Of a stretch of DNA of 64,000 bases, positions 1 through 11,600 are shown piece by piece. Under the pieces are notes generated by a model. The model did not search any database, was not told the origin of the DNA, and was given only the letters and a program-made list of their open reading frames with translations. The stretch lies in the NCBI GenBank assembly GCA_037447655.1, contig JBBHKE010001577.1, forward strand, positions 297,545 to 361,544, in the 5' to 3' direction. The stretch comes from Zygnema cylindricum (taxonomy: Eukaryota; Streptophyta; Zygnematophyceae; Zygnematales; Zygnemataceae). Numbering within the stretch: position 1 is the stretch's first letter; each line of letters starts with the position of its first letter. The position numbers and the translations under genes are program-made.

Positions 1-89
1 GTTGATTTGACCAACAAAATGCACAATGTATCATCTACATTGGGGTTTATTTCTTTTAAACACGATGTACCTCCCACATAATCAGAGAT

Positions 90-330
90 ACATTAAAAAA
101 ACCGAGAGAAGAAAAAGAGAAAAAAAAATTGATAGAGAGAAGGCATGGAAAAGTAAAAGAAAAAAAAAATGAAAAAAATACATAGAGATGGAGAGAACAT
201 AAAAAGGTAAATTTCAAAAAAAGGGAAAAACAGACGAAAAGAGCGAAATGGAGGATGGAGGAAAGGGGAAACAAAAAACGGGAGAGATGAGAGCGAGTGC
301 CAGAGGGAGAGGGAAAATAAAGTGATAAAA
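90..330. repeat. GA-rich low-complexity tract
   Basis: Purine-rich plus strand with many GAGA and AAAA runs and no recognisable gene. A minus-strand open frame crosses it but encodes only Phe/Leu/Ser-rich low-complexity sequence, so I do not call it a gene. Similar GA/CT tracts recur near 15, 16, 21, 49 and 52 kb. The rest of 331-856 shows nothing I can name. Confidence 0.6.
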
Positions 331-856
331 GAGAGTACGAAAATTTGGCTACTACGATCATATGGAAAAATGAAGATTTAAGTATAGATAAATTTAAAGA
401 CTTATGAAAAAAATTATAGCAAATTCATTGCCCTTTCGTACTCATCTAAAAAACAAAATGTCATTTCACACATTCAAGAACAAAACGAGTATTTTAAAGG
501 TTTGCGATAACTATTTATAAAGAGGAAGGTCGAATTTTCATACTTATTTCACCATAGGTTCAATAAATTTAATGTAAATCATTTTTTCATCAATGGTTCA
601 ATGTAATTCATTCATTAAGATTTGTGATAACTCTTCATGACAATCAGTATGCATACATTAGATTCAACTGTAACACTTTTTACGACCACAAATACTTTTT
701 TAACGCTTGTAATGTTCAACAAGTCCTATATAGAATTCTAAGCTTACGAATGGATACTTTTATATGGATACTTTTTGGATTTTCTCGTTTTTTTCTATGT
801 TATGGAGGAAAACGACAGAAAATAAATGTAACTTTAGCACATGCGAAAGTACCCTA

Positions 857-1027
857 ACACTATTCATTTCGTAAATCTTAGGGAACGCGACAAAGCGTCG
901 CAAATTTGACACGGTAGTACACTATTCATTTCGCAAATCTTAGGGAACGCGACAAAGCGTCGCAAATCTGACACGTTAGTAAACACTATTCATTTCGCAA
1001 ATCTTGGAGAACGCGACAAATCGTAAT
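857..1027 (+). repeat. Tandem repeat, about 2.7 units of 62-64 bp
   Basis: Units start at about 857, 919 and 983, each opening with ACACTATTCATTTCG and carrying AACGCGACAAAGCGTCGC. The core GCGAC-AAAGC-GTCGC can form a 5-bp stem hairpin in the first two units. The third unit is incomplete and its hairpin is broken. No coding potential was seen. Confidence 0.8.
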
Positions 1028-1039
1028 TATTGGCTTATT

Positions 1040-1264
1040 CATACTCGTACATTAGTTAATTTTGTACTTTTTCGGTTACGGGCGGGCACGGTTAGTCGCG
1101 AGAAATCGAGTTTCGGTTAACTTTTATTTTCGTAAACGCCGGTCGGTTAACGGTTAACAATTTTGGAGCGTGACATAACCCTGTCGAGCGTCGGTTACTC
1201 AGATTTTGAAAAAAAAAGAACGGTCGGTTTCGGTTATGTAAAATTTTGACTTTTGCGACCTCTG
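1040..1264 (-). mobile_element. hAT-like non-autonomous element fragment
   Basis: This stretch is similar, in reverse orientation, to the element at 47106-47546. They share the segment around TCGAGTTTCGGTTAACTTTT and the terminus, which read outward on the minus strand is CAGAGGTCGCAAAAGTC. The other end is not recognisable, so this copy looks truncated. The stretch from 1265 to 1895 holds no supportable gene. Confidence 0.5.
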
Positions 1265-1895
1265 CCTCAAGGGTCAACTGCTCGCCTTGGAGCATCGATT
1301 CATCGGCTACCAATGTGTGGCGATACCCAGCCTTCTCTACCAATGGCAATGGGAGGAGGAGAGGGAGGATCATCTTCCGGAGTTCTTGTGGTGCATTATT
1401 GTTGTCACTACTATCATCGTCACCATAACCATGACTAGCATTGTCCTCATCATTAGTTGATGCGCTATAGTTCCAATGGGAAAAGTTAAGAACGATCTTA
1501 AATAAAATACAATAAAGCCAAACTTTTTCTGTCGTTTTTTTTTTAAAGTGTCATTTACTAACCTATAGAACTTAAAATTCTCAATATGGTACACCGGTTT
1601 GCATCCGTTTTATTGTGAAACGATTACGAAAGCCAAGTAATGAAGAAAATGTAGCTAAGCTAGGTGAGATCTTTTTCGAAAATGTCAAAGCAAAAAACGC
1701 AAAGATGAGCGATGTTAGCACATGAGCAAAAGAAAAAGGCCAAATAAAGGTGAAAAGGTCACGCGGAATCAAACAACAGAAAACGACATAAACCAAAACC
1801 AAATGGAACCCGAATGGCAAGCGAGAAGAACAAGCTAAATATGCGAATGAGAACCATATAAGAACCAAAACGAAACCAACAACGGAAGTAAACTA

Positions 1896-2111
1896 CACCG
1901 TTATCGCTATTAGTGTTATTTTTTTTTTCACCACTTAAAACATCTTTTCCCCGTACACACTTGTCAGATTGTTGATCTGATGGTTGCCGGTGAAAGGTAA
2001 GATTCTCAGCTTCTAATTGGCAGTCTCAAATTGAAAATTGGACAAGTGTGTACCGAGAAAATATGTTTTAAGTGGCGAAAAAAATATTAACACTAATAGT
2101 GATACACAGTG
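1896..2111 (+). mobile_element. Stowaway-like MITE, subfamily A
   Basis: A 216-bp element with imperfect terminal inverted repeats: left end CACCGTTATCGCTATTAG, right end the complement of CACTGTGTATCACTATTAG. The left flank is TA and the right flank CA, a decayed TA duplication as expected for Tc1/mariner-derived MITEs. Interior motifs CCGTACACACTTGTC and CTTCTAATTGGC are shared with copies near 4.7, 7.7 and 32 kb. Confidence 0.8.
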
Positions 2112-3678
2112 CACCAACCCACCCCACCTAAGCTCCCCAAAAGAGCCCACCCTAATAAATTTCCATGCTCGGTGGAGCCATCGGAAGAAGGTGGGAAACA
2201 TGAAATGACCCGTCACCATAATATAGGATGGAAGAAGGATGGAAGCTTGCATGTATTGCAGAGCCATAGACATACGGTGACAATAAAAGGCCTTGATACA
2301 GAAGGAGGAGAGCTCGTCTGAGCCGAGTGTACATTTCAACCATTGAGCATAACCGTTAAAACGTGTAAACTTCTGGGCGTTGAAAAGTTGTCTTGAAACC
2401 AAACGAGTAGGGGGGCTGAAAGAAGAAGAGGGACTCGAAGGTTGTATGGAGACTCGTTTACAACACGGGAGCTCCAAGCTGTTTAAGTTGACCTTGCATC
2501 ATCTTCCCCTTTGTAATTTCTAGGGTTGGATGACTGTACAGTCGATTGCCAGTCGGTGTCTGTCTTGAGTCCAATATCTCCAGTTGCCTGGACATCGATG
2601 TTTTTCGGTAAAAACAAAAAAAAAAAAAATTTAGGTCTGTTTCAAGAACTACAGATATCAATGTACATCAACCCAAAGATTGTTCAACATACAATCCTAG
2701 TATTTAGAATTATATTTTTCTTTTGCACATTTGTATTGTTGTCTTCTATGTTTGGTATGTCTTTCTTATTTTTAGTTCGTAGAATTTAAATTTTGGGCAC
2801 AACCATTGAAAAATGTCGACATCATCATAATGAACTTTCATTCTCAGCAAGAAGCCGTACCAAATGTATTAGACAAACTAACAATGTCTCAATACAGTTC
2901 CGAAGGTGCAAAATAAAGCAAAAGTGAAGCTTTCATACATACATCTCACCAAGTTCCAAAATCACCAAACTATATACTGAATAAAATTTAGTAACGGGTA
3001 GAGTATCAAACAATGTTGCAATATCTTAGGGTGTGTCCCCATGTACTTGTAACTTAGCGAAATTACTTTGTATTTTAGCGCGGATCCGCCGGACCCGGTG
3101 TTCAAGTGTCCCTGTGTCTGTAAGGACGAAATCGTAACTTACGCTTGTAACGATTGTATACGTCGACAGTACCTGTGACGGTTGTCAACGTCTACAATCT
3201 GTGGTCGCACGTTGTTTTTTGTACCTGCGTGTGACGTCGCATGTCTTACCGTGACATTGTAGACGTAGCGCCTTCCCAAGAAGAAGATGCATTTTCATGC
3301 ATGGATAATATCCACAATCAGTAGAGAACGTCCATTGAAGACACAAAAATACATTATAAAAATGAGAAGAGAATGCCATTGTACACGCAACAATCAAGTT
3401 CCACTACCTTACCATTGCATCAAAGTCCAGAACTATTTAGGTTGTAAGCATGTATATGCATATCGGCATCAGTCGAATGTACTCCAGTACATAGCCTTGG
3501 TGAGCCACACTAAAATGGGTGTAAAAACAACCAAAATTTTAGACCACATAATCTACACAAGCACTACATCCAGTAACCAACAAACGGAGCTTTTATTTTG
3601 AAGTTTCGTACGAAATTACAAACAAGAAACGTGTTTTCCTAGACAGATGTCGAAGTCCTATACAGCGATTTCTAGATT
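2112..3678. other. Intergenic, no gene seen
   Basis: No exon chain or known domain could be built here. 3060-3270 is rich in GTAC, CGTC and TGTGAC words, resembling the interiors of the decayed elements at 39-48 kb, but no termini were found. The last part is probably the 3' UTR of the minus-strand phosphatase gene ending at 3679. Confidence 0.4.
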
Positions 3679-6600
3679 TCATGCTCTCCTCTGTTTCTTA
3701 GAATGCCCAGACAAGAAAAATTCCCACTTGGAGTGATCAACACTACTAATATCGTTCAATTCTGCAATAGCCAACAAATAATGTGTAAGGTCTCGTAGCT
3801 CATGGTCTGTGTGCTTCAGAAGGAATGCCTTCCGAAAGGGTCGAATGACCAAACCATTCTTTGGGTTCATCATGAAGTTTCGCTTGAGGTCATCAAACAT
3901 AATGGTATTTTTGGGGTTGTAATACTGCCACACCAAGTGACGTGACAAAAAGAGTCAGTGTGGTATGTGCAAATGCAACTAAGGATCTGATTGCCTGTTG
4001 CTCTGAGTTTCATAATGCCGTATAATGACGACGATCAGGTCACAATTCTCGGTATACTGTCCATCCCTATAAGTGTTTAACGTTTTTCAGGCAATCAAAG
4101 TACTCTTTTCATTGCACAGGTTTGCGATTTTTAATCGTGGCTAGACGATCAAAAGTTAAGAGCCTAACCTTTCTATTAATTACCTCAAAGAATAAATCCA
4201 GCGGTTAAAAAATAAAGTTAAAATGCCTTTTAATTGTCCGAAAAAGTTTAACACCAATGGCGATGGGCAGTGTGCCATCCTCAGTAACAACTGGCCAAGT
4301 CTCAAGAACACTGGAAAAAACATCCTCAAAATCAGCCTATAAAACTCACTTGCTTCCACTTACCTCTGAAAAATGAGCCCAAATGACTCCAAGTGGTTTG
4401 CAGTCGAACACACCGTAATGGTCGGAGCTGACTGTGATCATAGCGAGGTGGTCCATGAGAGCCACAATCTTGTAATTTGGATTTCCCAGGACTCCCAGCT
4501 CCTTCATTTTGACTTCGACCCACTTCATGCTGCACATATTCCAACCAACAAAACATTGAACAGGCATGATATAACATAAACAAGTCTCCTTTCAGCAATT
4601 TCTTAGAAGGTACAGACACAGAATGTTCAGGAATTAAAGATTGTTTTTGTAAACTACATCGAGTATTGCTGTCAGCATTAATGTTTTTCCGCCACTTAAA
4701 TCAACTTTTCTCCGTGCACACGTGTCCGATTTTCATTTGGAGACTGGCAATCGGAAAGTGAGAATCTTACCTGCAACTTTTAGATCAATAAACCCGACAA
4801 GTGTGCACGGAGAAAAATGGGTTTAATGACCAGAAAAAACATTTACGCTGGTAGGGATAAACGGTATATCTCTTTTAGAAACTCCCTAAAGATACCATGG
4901 ATGCCGTACTTCAAACTTGCTAAAAAAAAAACTAGCACACTCAAAAAAATGGATTAAACAAAACAAGGTGGTCCAGGAAGCTTGAAACACACCTAGTAGC
5001 AGACCAGATGATGATGTCATACTCCGAATAGCTGGCTGCCAAAAATTCGTGTAGATCTGTCATATTTCGTGCATGCAGAGAAGTTTTTCTTGTGTTAGGC
5101 CACGTCTGACAAAGTAGTATGGACTCCCTGCCCTGCAACACCAAGGGGCAATGTGACTTCAGCCAAAGTTTATGGACAAACTTTCTGGTCCCGTAAAAAA
5201 TATCTGTGTATGAGTGGGAAAAGACTTCAATCATGTACAGTGCTCTACAGCCACCATCCTATCTGATTTTGCATTTTTACAAAAGCTTCTTTTCCTGGTC
5301 CAAACCCAGACATGTACAGAATAGCTCTAGACAGAAAGTCATAACGCTAATTGGAGCGAGGGTTATTTTTGACCCATAACTATAAATCACCGTTAATAAC
5401 ACTATTAGTGGTCGTGGCAAAACATAAATTGTTGTAGTGTTAAAACTAATAAATCAACAACTCTAATGGCGATGCGGAATGTAGCTTACAAGGTCTCATT
5501 AATTCCACCGGATTCTCTGCTGTAGATCGATGGTCAAACAGTGTATAGTCAATGTCCAAAACCAGCAATTTTTTTCCCGGCCTTGGAGGATTCAATACCT
5601 TCATCTGCCCATCCACGTAGAATAAAACAAATTTGGCCCAATGTTATCAGTGGTTGAGTTGTCAGCCAAAACTTGAAACTACACAAATAAAGCATCCTTA
5701 AATTATTGCAGCACCGGTAAACAATTGTCATTGGGCCTAGTTTAGCATGACGTTGCTTGACACCAATGCAGGCAAGATCATTCACTGAGGATCGTAAAAA
5801 TGTTCCTATTTTGTAAGCAAAATGTTCCAATTCTCGACAAAAGAGAGTAATCAGCAATGAACCTTGTAAGCTGCCGCCCTACGCCTAAGCTTCCTTTGAT
5901 TTTCCTCACGATCCTGTATGGCAACTGCCTCCTCCTGAGGCAGTTGTAAGTCATCAACCAATTCTGGCGCATCCACCGGTTCTACCAATATCTCGTCTTC
6001 AATTGTACTGCAAAAACCCCAATAATTATACTTCAGGAAAGGCAGCTTTAAGGTGAAGACCTACATTGCAACATGAGACAAAACAATTTTAACAGCATTT
6101 TCTCAGACATTCCTGTCCAGTACTAATCTGGCTTAATATGACTCAAATTTTACACTTTTTCAAAAACAGAATTGGATAATCCCATGTTTAACAGCTAAAT
6201 GTAAGTTTACATACTTTAGGCACAAACAATCAATGCCAGTAGAAAAAAAAAAAGCAAAGATAATCCTCTTTCATATCCTCTATTCTCTAATAAATTCATC
6301 ATTTCTAAAAGTTATATCAAACTCATTAATCGTGAGGCCACTCCACACTGTTTCAAAACATAAAACCAAACAGCAAAACCCCTTCCAGGTGACCTCAGCA
6401 AGGGTTTCTCAGGAACCCTCACTTTACACCATTGTAGGAAAAACTTATAGACTTCACACTGTCTCTCACAACTTCACAAAAGAGCAGCCACGATAAAATC
6501 CCAGAAACATAGAGAATTTGAAAAAAAAATCAAGAGAAATTTCAAAAACACTTACCCCATCATCATAACCTTCATTGCAGGCTTTATTGAAAGCTGAGAC

Positions 6601-6863
6601 AGAAGCATATTATCTTCTGCCGGACGACCATTTGCTTTAAGACCTAAAAGTTTCTGTCTTTTTGGCAAGACACGTGTCACTTCAGAAATACGCTGCTTCA
6701 GCTCTCCAACAGTATCTTCGCCACAAACAAGAACAGTATATTCTTTTCCACTCCATTTCACGTTTAAAGTAATCTCCTCCACGCCTTCTGAGATACCAAC
6801 GGCAGATTTTGCGCTAGTAGAAGTAGAAGTGGAAGCAATTGGATCAGACTGAGATGATGCCAT
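3679..6863 (-). CDS. UBLCP1: Ubiquitin-like domain-containing CTD phosphatase 1 (nuclear proteasome phosphatase)
   Basis: Six exons on the minus strand: 6863-6556, 6007-5863, 5604-5490, 5056-4993, 4529-4364 and 3924-3679, phase-consistent, 347 aa. Residues about 30-105 form a ubiquitin-like domain ([16 protein letters not shown] opens it). The FCP1/SCP-type HAD phosphatase domain follows, with catalytic LDIDYTLFD (Asp168 and Asp170), then [14 protein letters not shown] and the metal-site segment [11 protein letters not shown]. In this family the UBL binds the 26S proteasome subunit Rpn1 and the phosphatase dephosphorylates the 19S base in the nucleus. The length fits the family (about 320-350 aa). 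An in-frame ATG 15 nt upstream (6878) would add MGVTF; I chose the inner start, which leads straight into the Ser/Thr-rich leader. Three introns carry MITE sequence (4055-4272, 4657-4864, about 5340-5481). The exon chain reads intact. Confidence 0.93.
4055..4272. mobile_element. Stowaway-like MITE, subfamily B, in UBLCP1 intron 5
   Basis: The ends form an imperfect inverted repeat: left ACTGTCCATCCCTATAAGTG, right the complement of ACTGCCCATCGCCATTGGTG. About 218 bp, lying between UBLCP1 exons 5 and 6. The TIR matches the copy at 53298-53495. The flanking TA duplication is decayed on the right. Confidence 0.65.
4657..4864 (-). mobile_element. Stowaway-like MITE, subfamily A, in UBLCP1 intron 4
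   Basis: A 208-bp copy between exons 4 and 5. TA flanks both ends. The interior contains CTCCGTGCACACGTGTCCGA and, inverted relative to the 1896 copy, GAGACTGGCAATCGG. The termini have diverged (CATCGAGTATTGCTGTCAG at the left), so this is an older copy. Confidence 0.7.
5340..5481. mobile_element. Decayed MITE remnant in UBLCP1 intron 3
   Basis: The right end (read on minus: CATTCCGCATCGCCATTAGA) matches the MITE TIR core ATCGCTATTAG and is followed by TA at 5482-5483. The interior has GTTAATAACACTATTAGTGG, resembling subfamily B. I cannot fix the left end. The element stops a few bases inside the donor splice site of exon 3. Confidence 0.45.
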
Positions 6864-7131
6864 GAATGTAACTCCCAAAAATTAAGAAGAAACAACGGGA
6901 GCACTATGAGCAAGAGCAGGTTTTGGTCGTTACTAACTACTAAGTTGTTTTGCGTACTTTTGATTTGCTTTCAAGTGAAAACTGCATAATCCTCCGTGCT
7001 TTTTTCTAAGTGGAAAAGCTCGAAAACATGTGAAGTATTTTCACTTTCCATTTCCAATGACAAAACCAAATTACTAAACAATACGACATATCGTAAACGG
7101 TAGAATACAGTACAGTTCTGTAGCGTTTAGG

Positions 7132-7447
7132 CCATAGTTTCAAAAGTAGGCGTTTTTATGGTAGGCCTTTGGTCGGCACCTTTATCGTAAGTTGTGTTAT
7201 GGGCTTTTCATGTCATCTTCTTAGATCGCTACTTTGATCATAGACCGTCCGATCGTCCGAATCTGACGGTGTAAATAAAAACTTTTGGTCCGAATATTTT
7301 AATTGGTCCAATTTTTGGTCCGAATGTTTAATTGGTCCGAATAGGTTCGAATACAATATGGGTCTTAAGGTCATATTGTATGTTTTGCATACAATAGGCA
7401 TGTTGTATGGGCCTACTGCCCTACTTTCACCTACTTTTGAACTATGG
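7132..7447. mobile_element. TIR element upstream of UBLCP1
   Basis: A 316-bp element with inverted repeats of about 20 bp: left CCATAGTTTCAAAAGTAGGC, right the complement of CCATAGTTCAAAAGTAGGTG. Both flanks are TTTAGG (7126-7131 and 7448-7453), a 6-bp duplication, or TTA if the element is PIF/Harbinger-like. The interior has a short TTGGTCCGAAT repeat (about 7285-7345). It lies about 250 bp upstream of the UBLCP1 start, so it may sit in that promoter. Confidence 0.75.
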
Positions 7448-7632
7448 TTTAGGCTTTTAAAGTTTTAAGGAATAAAAGTGCGATCGTTTTCACTCCCTGC
7501 ATTAGTGCATTTCAATCGATTTCGCACCATATTGAATACTTACGGATTTTAGTGCGTAGCCGAAAAACATTAAGGATAAGGTATTAAAATACGCGACTCT
7601 AGGGTGCCGCTGAGCGTCTCCTATCCTAACTA

Positions 7633-7842
7633 CACCGTGAATCGCTATTAGTGTTAATGTTTTTATCGTCGCAAACATCTTTTCTCCGTACACACCTGTC
7701 GGATTCTGGATCTGACGGTTGCGATTGAAATGTAAGACTCTCAACTTCCGATTGGCTGTCTGAAATAAAAATAATGGACAAGCGTGTACAGAGAAAAGAT
7801 GTTTTAAGTGGCAAAAAAATATTTAGCAAGCGATACAAGGTG
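7633..7842 (+). mobile_element. Stowaway-like MITE, subfamily A
   Basis: A 210-bp copy flanked by TA on both sides. Left terminus CACCGTGAATCGCTATTAG; the right terminus (complement of CACCTTGTATCGCTTGC) has diverged. The interior words CTCCGTACACACCTGTC and TTCCGATTGGCTGTC identify subfamily A. Confidence 0.8.
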
Positions 7843-8630
7843 TACCTTCTAGGGTAGAAAGAGCTGTTTAAAACTTTGTAAGTGTATCGGAAGCAACATG
7901 AACATAACTGATACGTGAAAAGTAAGTCTTGGGTAACGTCATCTCATTGAAAATAAAAACCATAAATTATTTTGTTCTGACAGAAAAAAGCGGAACATAA
8001 CATAACTGAGTCATGAAATCACTGCGAAGAGTCCAGGGCATCCTTATTCAATTGAAAGATATTTACAGCGATAAACTATTTTGCGACAATTCAGACTTTG
8101 TACTTTATGACATGGTTCACAGAAAAACTGAGAGCAGCACAAATGATGCACAGTTTCAAAGCACTGAGCTGCCATTCCAGGATAACAGACTGATAACCAC
8201 ATTTTCTGGATATCACAAAGAGGATGGCTGTCAACTGCAAAAAACAAATCCAAAGACCTCACAAAAACACAGTTGAGCAATGGGCAAATGTCCTAGTACA
8301 TCTTTGGCTGTTCTTGAACATGAGACAGCCAGAAAAATCTGTTGCCTTTGTGAGGCTCCATAAACTACACAACAAGTTCCCACTAACCACAAGCTGTGAC
8401 AAATATACAGCATGTAAGCTTATCGGTACAAAGGTAACCTCCAATTTTGATATCTCCTGCCCTAATACTAACCTACCTGTCAAAAGACCATCACATACAC
8501 AATACTAGCAACTAGAATAACAAAAAAAAACGGCAACCGTTTGTCTCATATAAAATTTCCGTGAAACATCTTAGAAAGCCCGCAGTGGGACACTTGTCCC
8601 AAAAGCGGCTTCAATTGCCTAATCCAGTGA
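7843..8630. other. Probable 3' flank of the minus-strand gene at 8631
   Basis: Open frames on both strands overlap here, but none has splice or domain support. The position just downstream of the stop at 8631-8633 suggests 3' UTR and spacer. Confidence 0.35.
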
Positions 8631-11600
8631 CTACCGAGACAATGTCCGCCTGTTATTATCTCCCGGACGAAGTCCTAAAGCCTTCTGAGCATTGACAATG
8701 CCTCTCTGATCTGCATTGGAGAAACCAAGTAACTGTCATAAACCAAGCTGAACAAGTTTCGAGGATTGATCCTACCCTGTAAACAATATAAAATGTCAAA
8801 CACAAATGTAGTCATTTCAAAAAAATAAAATTGTCCGGATGCTCCAGGGAATCTACAAGTGGCAAACACTACCTCTTACGGAGCTTGTCATGACAGCACA
8901 TAAATCCTTTATAATAGAAAGCATTAAATCTTTTATAACAAAAAAATAACCGGAAGTTTAGCCAACAATATCTGTGAGGGCAATATTTCCATACATAAAG
9001 GATGCATACATAAAACATGTGAAATTTCTAGAGTTGTCTATCCGGAAAATTCCTATTGCGATCATTCCAATAATCGATATTATCAATCATCGAACGGCAA
9101 AGGGTCCTGACACATCACATGGTGGCGAATAAATTGTTATAACCAATATATTTCTGTATATAGTACATACTATATGGTACATATAGCGTATGGTAACAAA
9201 TAAATTGTTCTCGCCGATATATCTCTATATATTGTATTATACTAGATAGTACATATCGTATGCACCATCGCAATCACAGTCCAACGCGTACTTCGTAGCA
9301 CAGAAGTACTTTACCTCGGTCCAGACTACGCAGCACAAAAGTAGTGTTATTCCACAACGATTTTGAGGAGTCAATATTGACTGTCCAATCAACCGTTTTT
9401 TGAGTAGGATATACATAATATTTTCAGTTTTTTGCACCTCCGCAAAATTGGAAAGAGATACGGCCAATGAGAGCGGAGTATAGATCCTTCTTGAAGCAAG
9501 TTTGACCACACGTCTTACTTGACGCGAATATGACAACAGAAATTTTCACTTGAAGCAAATATGGCGTCACAGTTTTTGGTGCATTTCGACGCAGCGCGTG
9601 GCAACAGAGTGTGGCTACGCGGCAGAAAATTTGTGACACAGATGTAGAAGGAGCACGTGTGTATAATTAATGAAAAATAAAAACTAACAAAACACTAAAA
9701 CACCCTTATAGTGAATGGTCAACTTTTGCGATATTCATTTATCGCCATATTGGACCAATATATCGGTGAAATATCGCAATATTTTAATGATCGATATATC
9801 GAACCAATATATCGATTATCCGTAAGGCAAAAAGAACTACATATTGAGTATCGGTAAGAAGCTACCAATACACAACACTAGAAATTTCTCACTGAAACAC
9901 ATCTACCATAAACACAGTTGAGGTTAACAAAATTCCACAAAACTTATAACTTGGTGGAATATGCGGGATCAAAATAGTTGTAAAAGGACAAAATGAAAGA
10001 CGTCATATTAGCACGTGCCATAAATGCAGAGAGAGTATGTTTTTGCTTTCTGTGTATCCTATTAAGAATTACAAAAATAACCAATAAGGTGACTGGTATA
10101 AAGCTTTTGATTGCTAGAAGAAATGGAAAGGTTAAATTTCAGGTCAAAACTAGATTAAAGCATTACAAAAGGATTTAAACATTCGCTTGTGATTTTGGCT
10201 CAACAACTTAATCCATTCCAGCTCCACACATGACACTTCAAAGAAGCTCTATGAGACACCAAAAAACACCTCTCCAAACTTTTGACATGTTACAGCTAAG
10301 ACTTAAGCGGTCCTGCTGGAGTCAGGTGGCCAATAGATTTTGTTTGACATACATCACCCTTCTCCAAAGAAAGGAGACAGACTTACCAAAAAACTGTGTG
10401 AATATTCGCGTGAAAGAAAACAAGCTACGAGCGATTCCACGCTTCATTGGTGGTGGCAGAGGCTGCAGAATGGTATCTAGCGTAAACACACGTCTGAAAA
10501 ACTGCACGCTCCAAAGCCAGGACCACAAAGAACATTATGCCACTGTGATTACATCACCAAAGAGTTCAAACACAATGATCTTCTTTATGAATTTAACTTT
10601 CTTAATCACTGTCAACGAAGTTTTTTCCATGTTTTTGTACTATCAAAAACGTTCAGTTCACACATTTTGAATATTCATTTGCTTCTATGCAAAAAGAACA
10701 AAAAATGAAACAAAAGAAAACGGAAGTACCGAATAACAAACTTGATACACGTAAAATATATAACTATGAACTGACTATTTTCACTCGAACAAACTTAAGA
10801 TGATATGGCTACGCCTTGTATTCCATTTAAATCTCGCTCTTTGTAGTAAGGTGGGATTTTGTCATCTGGAAATAGTTAAAATTCTGATTGAAATATATAA
10901 TGCACTATACCTAATCAATTTAAGTAGATACAGCACAATCCGGTATCAGATAGTGAGCAAAGACTGGCAAAGGTTGACATCAACACTTTTGCAGTTCATG
11001 TGTATGCATAGGTTTTCACATTTCGGCTGCTTCGGGTTTAGCATATTTCAAAAAGATGAAAATCGGATTTCTTTGCCTGCTGACACAGACCATTCCACAA
11101 TTTCACATGTTTCCTCGTAAAACCGTATTGTGAATATGAACCAACGTAATATAAAACACAGAAATATCCTGTTGGACTGAACACCATACGTTGAGACTAC
11201 TCCCAACATCCTCTATGATCGTTTCACATGAGGAAAGAGGCTAAATTACATATGAAATGAATACGAGAGCCATTATTGAAGCAGTGAACCTAGGCATTGA
11301 ACATGGGTTTAGAATGTCAATACTTATTGAACAAAGACACCACAGACCGGGCCAATACTACAGTACAGCAATACAAACAAGTACTACTAGAAGCAGCTAA
11401 AATACTAACAGTTAGCAATGTGAACTGGATAAACTGCAAGGGTTCCACAATGATAAATCTTCAGGCAAAGGAGATTTACTGCAGACAAGCTTTCGGAAAA
11501 AAAATCTTCATTTCCAATTACCTCGATAAAAATGACTAAAATAAAGAGACGGCTTGTTGTGGTTAGCTATCTATACGTCTAGAGGCAAGACAATGTTATT

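Noticed and set aside
857-1027. Possible CRISPR-like repeats
   Set aside because: The repeats are contiguous tandem units without unique spacers, in a plant nuclear context.
8675-8869. Alternative frame through the last exon of the unknown gene (RINPRNLFSLVYDSYLV...)
   Set aside because: It overlaps the SNADQRGIVNAQKALG frame, which has an AG acceptor, natural codon use and its own stop. Only one can be right, and I judged the latter more protein-like, without proof.
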